Of a stretch of DNA of 64,000 nt, positions 58,208-64,000 are shown one piece after another. A program made the translations under genes and the position numbers. The stretch comes from Kitasatospora aureofaciens (GTDB lineage: Bacteria; Actinomycetota; Actinomycetes; Streptomycetales; Streptomycetaceae), in assembly GCF_001188955.3 (NCBI RefSeq), contig NZ_JPRF03000001.1, positions 558,001 through 622,000 of the forward strand, given 5' to 3'. The number at the start of each line of letters is the position of its first letter. The stretch's first letter is position 1. Under the pieces are notes generated by a model. It did not search any database and was not told the origin of the DNA. It saw only the letters and a program-made list of their open reading frames with translations.

Positions 58208-59230
58208 ATGAGCGTGCTCGACGGACTCGACGACTACCAGCGGCGGCACCGCTGGGCGGGTCTCACGATCGCGGTGGTGTACAAGTTCATCGACGATCAG
58301 GGCACCTACATGGCCGCCCTGATCACCTATTACGGGTTCCTGTCCCTGTTCCCCATGCTGCTGCTCCTCGTCGCCGTGCTGGGATTCGCGCTGCACGGCG
58401 ACGCCCAGTTGCAGCAGCAGGTGCTGCATTCCGCCCTCAGTCAGTTCCCGGTGATCGGCGACCAGATCGAGCACAACATCCGGTCGTTCCAGGGCAGCGG
58501 CTTCGCGCTCGCCGTCGGCATCGCCGGCAGCCTCTACGGCGCGCTGGGCGTGGCGCAGGCGCTCCAGAACGCCTTCAACACGGTGTGGGCCGTCCCGCAG
58601 CACAGCCGCCCGAACGCGCTGACCGCCCGGCTGCGCGGACTTGCCCTGTTGGGAGTCCTCGCCGTCGCGGTCATGGCCTCCACGGTCCTGGCCGCCCTCA
58701 CCGCCACCGCACACGGCTGGCCCGCCTGGATCGACCGGTGCGTACGGATCGCCGCCGTCCCGCTGTCGGTCGCCGTCGGTACCGCCCTGCTGCTGGCCGG
58801 CTTCAAGCTCCTGACCAACAGCCGGCTCCGGGTGCGCCTGCTGTGGCCCGAAGCCCTGGCGGCTTCGCTGACCTGGCAGGCGCTGCTGCTGGTCGGTACC
58901 TACTACGTGGGGCACGAACTGCGCGGGGCGACGGCCACGTACGGGCTGTTCGGCATGGTGCTCGGCCTGATGGCGTGGATCTACCTCGGCGCGCTCACGC
59001 TCGTCGTCTGCGCGGAGAGCGCGGCAGTGCGAACCCGGGGGCTGTGGCCCCGGGGCATCACGGCGCCCTTCGCCGATCACGCCCCGCTGACCCGGGCGGA
59101 CCGGCGGGCCTACACCTCCTACGCCACCGCCGCCGCCTACAAGCCCGACGAGGAGATCCGCGTGGACTTCCCCCCACCCGGAGCGCAGCGAGGCGACGGC
59201 GGCCGTCCTCCCTCTCCGGCGGACAGCTGA
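58208..59230 (+). CDS. YihY/BrkB family inner-membrane protein (second copy)
   Basis: 340 residues, six predicted TM segments; starts '[20 protein letters not shown]', with '[20 protein letters not shown]', '[20 protein letters not shown]' and '[20 protein letters not shown]' as in YihY. More canonical than the copy at 1953-2837. The C-terminal 60 residues are polar. ATG 58208; weak GGGTGG 3 nt upstream. Confidence 0.9.
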   Translation: MSVLDGLDDYQRRHRWAGLTIAVVYKFIDDQGTYMAALITYYGFLSLFPMLLLLVAVLGFALHGDAQLQQQVLHSALSQFPVIGDQIEHNIRSFQGSGFALAVGIAGSLYGALGVAQALQNAFNTVWAVPQHSRPNALTARLRGLALLGVLAVAVMASTVLAALTATAHGWPAWIDRCVRIAAVPLSVAVGTALLLAGFKLLTNSRLRVRLLWPEALAASLTWQALLLVGTYYVGHELRGATATYGLFGMVLGLMAWIYLGALTLVVCAESAAVRTRGLWPRGITAPFADHAPLTRADRRAYTSYATAAAYKPDEEIRVDFPPPGAQRGDGGRPPSPADS

Positions 59231-59369
59231 ACCACCGCTGAACCACCGCGTCGCCCCTCATGACGCGTCGGGCCCGACCGCCGACGCGCGTTGCCGACGT
59301 GCCGACGTGCCGCCGGGCGAGCCCGGCAATCCCCACCCGCTACCCGCACGACCAGAAGGACCGCTTCGC

Positions 59370-60869
59370 ATGAGGAAAGCCCTGAACGATCTCGACGCCC
59401 GGCTGTTCGTCAGGGTGGCGTCCCGCCGCCTGCGCGGCACCGACCCGTGGCTTTCCCGCCTGACCCGCGCCGCCGATCACGGCAAGCTGTGGATGACCGG
59501 CGCGGCGCTGCTGGGCGCCACCGGCAATCGGACCGCCCGGCGGGCCGCCCTGCGTGGAGCCGGTTCCCTCCTGCTCGCCTCCGCTCTCGCCAACGTCGCC
59601 GCCAAGGGCCTCACCCGCCGGCCCCGCCCCGCCCTCGACCCCGTGCCCGTCGTACGGCGGCTGCTCAAACAGCCCGCCACCAGTTCCTTCCCCTCCGGGC
59701 ACTCCGCCTCGGCTGCGGCCTTCGCCACCGCCCTCGCCATCGAATCGCCGCTGCTGGGCGCCATCGCCGCTCCCGTGGCCGCCGCGGTGATGGCCTCGCG
59801 CGTCTACGTGGGTGTCCACTATCCCGGCGACGTCCTGGCCGGGGCCGCTCTGGGGGCGGGGACGGCAGCGCTCACCCTGCGCTGGTGGCCGCGTCGCAGC
59901 GACCATTCGGCCAGCACGGCCGCTCCCGTGGTCAAGGCGCCCGCCCTGCCCACCGGTGAGGGCCTGTACCTCGTCGTCAACGGCGCTTCGGGCTCCGGAG
60001 CCCTCACGGGGGCCGACAGCGCGGAGCGGTCCGTCGAGGAACTGCGCCGGGAACTCCCCGACGCCCACATCCGGCTGTGCGCGGACGGCGACGACCTGGC
60101 CGCGCTGCTGGACCAGGCCGCGGCACTCGCCGTCACGTCGGACGGGGCGCTGGGCATCTGCGGCGGCGACGGCAGCGTCAACCTGGCCGCGGCCGTCGCC
60201 GCCCGGGAAGGCCTGCCACTGGCGGTGTTCCCCGGCGGCACCCTGAACCACTTCGCCGTCGACCTGGGCACTCACATCCTGCGCGCCACCGCCGACGCGG
60301 TCAAGGCCGGCAGTGCCTGCGCCGTCGACGTCGCACTGGCCACCGGCGACCACGGCGACCGGCAGCTGTTCCTCAACACCTTCAGCATCGGGATCTACCC
60401 CGAACTCGTCCGAGTCCGCGAACGTCTGGAGAGGCGCCTGGGCAAGTGGCCCGCCCTCGCCGTCGCTCTCGTCCGCGTCCTGGCCGGCGCCGAGCCCGTA
60501 CGCCTGACCGTCTCCGGTGTCCCGCGGACCCTGTGGATGCTCTTCGCCGGCAACGGCACCTACGACCCACCCGGCTTCGCGCCCACCCACCGCACCTCAC
60601 TGGACGGCGGCCGGCTCGACATCCGCGCCGTCGACGGCAGCCACCCCTTCGCCCGCACCCGCCTCCTGCTCGCCTTCCTCACCGGTACCCTCGCCACCTC
60701 CCGCGTCTACCGCGAGGCGCGCCTGGCCGCCCTCGACCTCAGCGATCTGCACGAGGTCCGGAACCTCGCCGTCGACGGCGAGGCCTTCCCCGCCCCCGAC
60801 CGGCTGCGCCTGTCCAAGGTCACCGCCGCTCTGACCGTCTACCGGCCCGAACGTCCCGCCATCCCCTGA
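59370..60869 (+). CDS. PAP2 phosphatase-diacylglycerol/sphingosine kinase fusion
   Basis: 499 residues. N-terminal PAP2 about 45-190 with motifs 'KGLTRRPRP' (C1), 'SFPSGHSASAAAF' (C2) and 'SRVYVGVHYPGDVLAG' (C3). C-terminal lipid kinase (DAGK_cat) about 200-495: 'LYLVVNGASGSGA', 'GICGGDGSVNLAA' and 'LAVFPGGTLNHFAVDLG'. The order phosphatase-kinase on one chain suggests interconversion of a phospholipid (e.g. undecaprenyl or diacylglycerol phosphates); combination recurs in actinobacteria. ATG 59370 with AAGGA 8-9 nt upstream. Ends at 60869; 60870-60985 has no gene. Confidence 0.9.
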   Translation: MRKALNDLDARLFVRVASRRLRGTDPWLSRLTRAADHGKLWMTGAALLGATGNRTARRAALRGAGSLLLASALANVAAKGLTRRPRPALDPVPVVRRLLKQPATSSFPSGHSASAAAFATALAIESPLLGAIAAPVAAAVMASRVYVGVHYPGDVLAGAALGAGTAALTLRWWPRRSDHSASTAAPVVKAPALPTGEGLYLVVNGASGSGALTGADSAERSVEELRRELPDAHIRLCADGDDLAALLDQAAALAVTSDGALGICGGDGSVNLAAAVAAREGLPLAVFPGGTLNHFAVDLGTHILRATADAVKAGSACAVDVALATGDHGDRQLFLNTFSIGIYPELVRVRERLERRLGKWPALAVALVRVLAGAEPVRLTVSGVPRTLWMLFAGNGTYDPPGFAPTHRTSLDGGRLDIRAVDGSHPFARTRLLLAFLTGTLATSRVYREARLAALDLSDLHEVRNLAVDGEAFPAPDRLRLSKVTAALTVYRPERPAIP

Positions 60870-60985
60870 GCGCCTCTCCGCGGTGCCACCGCGGGAGGAG
60901 CTCCCCGCGCCCCGCCGGCCCGGCGGCGGCCGGCGCCCCGGCTCGGCGCTCGGGCGGACCGCCGGCGACGGCCACCGGCTGGACG

Positions 60986-61435
60986 CTACTGGGCACCGGA
61001 AACGGCACCGTCAAGGCGGTCCGCGCCCGTCGGGCGGCCCTGGGACAGTCCGTCACCCTGCTGTCCGTCGACCTGATCCGGTGAGCGCGGGCCGGCAGGT
61101 TCCGGCACGGCGGGAGCCGGGTGGTGCTGCCCGTCGCCGGGTGTCCGCAGCAGGGTGGCGAGGAGTTCGGCGACGGTGGGGCCGGCGTCGGCGGGATGGC
61201 GTAGCTGCTTGCCCGCGAGGACGCTGTAGTGGTTGGTGCGGCCGCGGCGTTCGTGGCTGAGGTATCCGGCCTGTTCGAGGTCGGTGATGATGCGCTGGAC
61301 GGCGCGTTCCGTGAGCAGGCAGCGGGTGGCGATGTCGCGCACCCGGATGCCGGGGTCGCGGGCTATCTGGACGAGGACCCGGGCGTGGTTGGTCAGGAAG
61401 GTCCACTGCCGCTCGGCCGCCGTTGCGTCGTTCAT
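60986..61435 (-). CDS. winged-helix regulator (MarR-like)
   Basis: 149 residues. wHTH about 10-85 ('WTFLTNHARVLVQIARDPGI', 'RCLLTERAVQRIITDLEQAG', 'YLSHERRGRTNHY'). C-terminal part Pro/Gln/Gly-rich. ATG 61435; -10 like TATCGT 6-8 nt upstream suggests a leaderless message. The inverted repeat TGTTTCA/TGAAACA at 61455-61475 lies over its promoter. Confidence 0.8.
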   Translation of the reverse strand: MNDATAAERQWTFLTNHARVLVQIARDPGIRVRDIATRCLLTERAVQRIITDLEQAGYLSHERRGRTNHYSVLAGKQLRHPADAGPTVAELLATLLRTPGDGQHHPAPAVPEPAGPRSPDQVDGQQGDGLSQGRPTGADRLDGAVSGAQ

Positions 61436-61454
61436 GTATCCACGATAAGACTCC

Positions 61455-61475
61455 TGTTTCATGACCGCTGAAACA
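61455..61475. promoter_or_regulatory. inverted repeat TGTTTCA-7 nt-TGAAACA
   Basis: Perfect 7-bp arms in the divergent gap between the wHTH gene (61435, minus) and the small gene at 61578 (plus); candidate autoregulatory operator. Confidence 0.5.
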
Positions 61476-61577
61476 TGACAATGGATTCGTGCATTGGTTG
61501 ACATGTCTGGCGGATCGGCGAACAGTGAAGGTAACGCGGATCGTCATGGCGATCCGTGCGGCGGCTCTCGTACGGAG

Positions 61578-61895
61578 ATGGTGGACGTGGATCCGATGAG
61601 CAGGGAAGGGCTGGAGCGGCTCAGGCTCCTGCTGGCCGAGCGGGTCGGGTCGCCATGCGAACACGGCGAGGAGGCGGCGCGGGTGGAGCCGCTGCGTCGG
61701 CAGGTGTATCACGCGGTGACCGGCATAGACGCCTACCTCAGCGCGGTCGAGGCGGGCAGCTCCACGGTGGTGGGACTGCGTGAGCGGGCCCAGGACCTGT
61801 GGGCGGACCTGGAGCGCATCGCACTGCCGTGTTCGCGAGCCCCGGACACCGGCGGCAGCCGGCGCCCCACCACCTGCTGCCAGGAGCCGCAGTGA
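61578..61895 (+). CDS. small helical protein, unknown
   Basis: 105 residues if begun at ATG 61578 (133 from ATG 61494). Mostly helix ('GLERLRLLLAERVGSPCEHG', 'QVYHAVTGIDAYLSAVEAGS'), C-terminus Cys-rich (CSRA...CCQ). Its TGA overlaps the GTG of the next gene (GTGA), supporting translation. No family recognised. Confidence 0.55.
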   Translation: MVDVDPMSREGLERLRLLLAERVGSPCEHGEEAARVEPLRRQVYHAVTGIDAYLSAVEAGSSTVVGLRERAQDLWADLERIALPCSRAPDTGGSRRPTTCCQEPQ

Positions 61896-62911
61896 CCTTG
61901 CTCCCCTTCCTCTGCCTTCTCGCAGCCGTTCTGCTCCTGCTGCTCTTCGCACGGCGCTTCCGCGATGACCGGCGTCGCTTCGGCAACGGCGTCCTCCTGG
62001 GCCTGTGCACCGTCCTGGTGTTCGCCGGCTCCTTCCTGGTGCTCGACCGCTTCCACCGCCCGGTGGCCCAGGCGGTGGCGGGCGCCACCGGCGTCGCGGC
62101 CGTGGCGGGCGCGACGGCCGTCGCCGGAGCCCTGATGGCCAACGGCATCCGGATGGTCCGCGCCGAAGGCGGTCGCCCGGCCAACCTCCTGTCCCCACTG
62201 GCGGGCCTCGCGGTCCTGGCCGCACTCGCGCTCGCGGTCGTCGCCGCACGCACCGAGCACGGGCCGCTGCGCGCCGCGGCAACCGCTGCCCTGCTGGTGG
62301 CCGGCTACGTGGGGTTCCTCTTCCTCTGTTTCGTCGGTTACGCCGTGCTCTACCAACGGGTCACGGCACGCCGCCCGGTCGACTTCGTGGTCGTCCTCGG
62401 CGCCGGACTGGCGGACGGATCCACCGTCCCGCCGCTCCTGGCCTCGCGACTCCAGAAGGCCCTGACCCTGTACCGGCGCCAGGCGGCGCAAGGACGGCCC
62501 CCGACCCTGGTGGTCTCCGGCGGCAAGGGCTCGGACGAGCGCGTATCCGAGGCCGAGGCGATGGCCGACTACCTCATGGCGCGGGGCGTCCCCGGCACGC
62601 ACATCCTCCAGGAGAGCGCCTCGACGAACACCGGGGAGAACGTAGCGTTCAGCCGGGAGCTGATGGAGCGGATCCGCCCGGGCTACCGCTGCGCCATCGT
62701 GACCAACGACTTCCACTCGCTGCGAGCGGCCATCCTCGCGCGCCGGGCCGGGGTCCCGGGCGAGGCACACGGCGCGCCGACCGCGGCCTACTACCGGCCC
62801 AGCGCGACCCTGCGGGAGTTCGTGGCTGTCCTGGCGGCCTACCCGCTGACGAATCTGGCGGTGTGCGCGGTGCTGGCCGCGGCCGGGGTCCGGGCGGGCC
62901 GGTCCGGCTGA
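61892..62911 (+). CDS. YdcF/SanA (DUF218) family membrane protein
   Basis: 339 residues. Four to five TM segments in 1-160, then a DUF218 domain with 'VDFVVVLGAGLADGSTVPPL', 'LVVSGGKGSDERVSEAEAMA' (the conserved GGxG and Glu), 'STNTGENVAFSRELM' and 'AIVTNDFHSLRAAILAR'. DUF218 proteins are linked to envelope integrity. GTG start inside the previous stop. 62912-63200 holds no gene that I can support. Confidence 0.87.
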   Translation: MTLLPFLCLLAAVLLLLLFARRFRDDRRRFGNGVLLGLCTVLVFAGSFLVLDRFHRPVAQAVAGATGVAAVAGATAVAGALMANGIRMVRAEGGRPANLLSPLAGLAVLAALALAVVAARTEHGPLRAAATAALLVAGYVGFLFLCFVGYAVLYQRVTARRPVDFVVVLGAGLADGSTVPPLLASRLQKALTLYRRQAAQGRPPTLVVSGGKGSDERVSEAEAMADYLMARGVPGTHILQESASTNTGENVAFSRELMERIRPGYRCAIVTNDFHSLRAAILARRAGVPGEAHGAPTAAYYRPSATLREFVAVLAAYPLTNLAVCAVLAAAGVRAGRSG

Positions 62912-63200
62912 GCCGGAGGGGCCGGGCCGCCGGGGGCTCGGCGACGCCCGCGCCCGTGCGCGGCACCGTCGGCGATGCCGGCCTCCGTAGGCGGACGGGT
63001 ACCGGCACCTCGGCGTCGCGGGCCCCACCCCACCCCCGGACCCTCCCTGGTGTTCACACACGGCCGGCGTCGGCCCCGCGCCGCTCCCGGGCGGTACGTC
63101 CGGGTCGCGGTCCGGTGGCCGACGCCGTTCGGTCGCCGCGGCCCGGCCGCGGGGCGGTGTGCCCCGGGTGCGTTACGGGCGCGGGACCGTGCCGTCCGAT

Positions 63201-63467
63201 TCAGGTGGTCGTGGCGGTGACCCTGGGGTCGTTGGCGTAGACGGGGTTGTCGTCACGCTCGTACTGGGACAGGGCGAGTCCCATGCAGAAGAACGTGGGC
63301 GCCCATTCGCCCACGAAGATGCCCCAGCGGTCGGCACGCTCCACGCCGGCGGCCTCGGCCTTGACGGAGACCATCCAGGAGACGAAGGACAGTCCGATGG
63401 AGGCCAGGCCGGCCATGTAGGCGTGCTCGGATTTCACTCCGGCCTTGTGCAGCTTCTCCATGATCAT
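63201..63467 (-). CDS. small membrane-associated protein, unknown
   Basis: 88 residues with one clear hydrophobic stretch ('AYMAGLASIGLSFVSWMVSV') and a second at 'WAPTFFCMGLALSQY'. No known family; ATG 63467 with GGAG 9-10 nt upstream. Stands alone between the YdcF gene and the amidotransferase. Confidence 0.65.
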   Translation of the reverse strand: MIMEKLHKAGVKSEHAYMAGLASIGLSFVSWMVSVKAEAAGVERADRWGIFVGEWAPTFFCMGLALSQYERDDNPVYANDPRVTATTT

Positions 63468-63674
63468 GAGAACGACTCTCCGCTCTGAAGGGGTGTGCAC
63501 AGCTGTCCGGGCGACTGCCCGGATGCGGGCGCCCTACACGGGATCGGCGCGAGGTTCGGGCACGGTCTCCTCGATCGGCGGAATCGGCCGTCGGGGGGCG
63601 AAGTCACCGAAGAGGCCACTTCACGGCGCGGGGTGCGTCGCGCCGGCTACTGCCGGGTGGGGCCGGCGGCGGCC

Positions 63675-64000
63675 TCAGGCCGCCTGCTGGGAGGCGGCGG
63701 CCGTGGGGTGGAGATCGGCGAGGGTCAGGCGGTGGGCGGGTTCCTGCGGGAGGACGATCCGGCGGGTGACCGCCCGGTCGGGCCCGACGTGCAGGAGTTC
63801 ACCGGGCTCCATCAGCAGCCAGTGCGGGTTGTCGTCCATGCGTTCGCTGGCGACCACCGTCGCCGGGGTCCGGGCGAGGTCGCCGGAGTGGACGCGCATG
63901 CGTCCGGCGGCGCCGGCGTGGTCCAGCTGGCGGTTGCCGTGGTGCCCGCCGGGCCGGCGTTCGAGGACGTGTAGTTCGTGGGTGTCCGGGTACCGCAGCG
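63675..64000 (-). CDS. class II glutamine amidotransferase, C-terminal part (runs off window)
   Basis: C-terminal 108 residues: 'LRYPDTHELHVLERRPGGHH' fits the beta strands following the Ntn glutaminase core, and 'ATVVASERMDDNPHWLLMEP' followed by 'GELLHVGPD' is typical of the EgtC/YafJ-like class II amidotransferases (ergothioneine-type gamma-glutamyl hydrolases or unknown). The catalytic N-terminal Cys is outside the window, so activity cannot be checked. Confidence 0.75.
   Translation of the reverse strand, partial: LRYPDTHELHVLERRPGGHHGNRQLDHAGAAGRMRVHSGDLARTPATVVASERMDDNPHWLLMEPGELLHVGPDRAVTRRIVLPQEPAHRLTLADLHPTAAASQQAA

Noticed and set aside
1..64000. CRISPR arrays, tRNA or rRNA genes, insertion sequences, integrases
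   Set aside because: No regularly spaced repeats of 25-40 nt, no tRNA CCA-type ends or cloverleaf, no transposase or integrase motifs were found on either strand.

Overview
The base composition (very high GC, third-position GC bias), the frequent GTG starts and ATGA/GTGA overlaps, and the gene content (gamma-butyrolactone-receptor-like regulator, LAL regulator, NdgR-like IclR regulator, GH19 chitinase, many small membrane proteins) point to a Streptomyces-type actinomycete (Streptomyces, Kitasatospora or a close relative). It looks like accessory chromosome rather than core: there are no rRNA or tRNA genes, no CRISPR array, no IS element or prophage that I can see, but there are at least eight gene fragments or broken genes. 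Coordinates of all genes were judged by reading frame, start codon and ribosome binding site, and by family resemblance from memory; no search was run.

Region 1 (1-11.4 kb) looks like a dormancy/hypoxia stress island. It has a DevR/OsdR-type response regulator, a DevS/OsdK-type GAF-GAF histidine kinase that keeps the haem ligand His and distal Tyr, tandem CBS-BON proteins, an Acg-type nitroreductase, two zinc alcohol dehydrogenases, an HTH-PNPOx fusion, small membrane proteins, a STAS protein and a BrkB protein. A 16-bp palindromic motif (RGGRCC-4 nt-GGMCCY) with the same spacing as the mycobacterial DevR box recurs in front of several of these genes, once as a pair 22 bp apart. Region 2 (11.4-27 kb) holds a leucine-rich-repeat protein, an editing-domain-less threonyl-tRNA synthetase preceded by a Thr-Thr-Thr leader peptide and terminator (an attenuator), a secreted crystallin-like protein, several small regulators with visible operators, a ScbR-like receptor homologue with a 30-bp inverted repeat, a second-type NAD-dependent DNA ligase, a PrmC-related methyltransferase, a PLP decarboxylase and a 2OG-Fe dioxygenase.

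Region 3 (27-39 kb): a regulator/MFS pair; a three-gene operon of secreted proteins (GH19 chitinase, thaumatin-like protein, GH128 glucanase), which resembles a bacterial version of plant PR-3/PR-5/PR-2 antifungal proteins and lies divergent to a large LAL-type LuxR regulator; then a decayed patch (TetR pseudogene, amidase with its centre deleted); and a secreted transglycosylase behind a strongly structured leader RNA with mutually exclusive stems. Region 4 (39-50 kb): an MFS exporter, then a two-gene RNA-repair operon (RNA ligase-polynucleotide kinase plus a five-domain MJ1316-EEP-2H-nucleotidyltransferase protein with TGATG coupling), an M1 peptidase, and a cytosylglucuronate-synthase-like glycosyltransferase divergent from a SAM methyltransferase.

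Region 5 (49.8-64 kb): a SAM-I riboswitch whose only sizeable downstream gene is an NdgR-like IclR regulator; an ECF sigma/SRPBCC coupled pair opposite DUF3995; a sialidase-like secreted protein; a second graveyard of three broken genes; a PhyH-like dioxygenase; an aldo/keto reductase; a second BrkB protein; a PAP2-diacylglycerol kinase fusion; a small wHTH regulator; a YdcF-type protein; and, running off the end, a class II glutamine amidotransferase.
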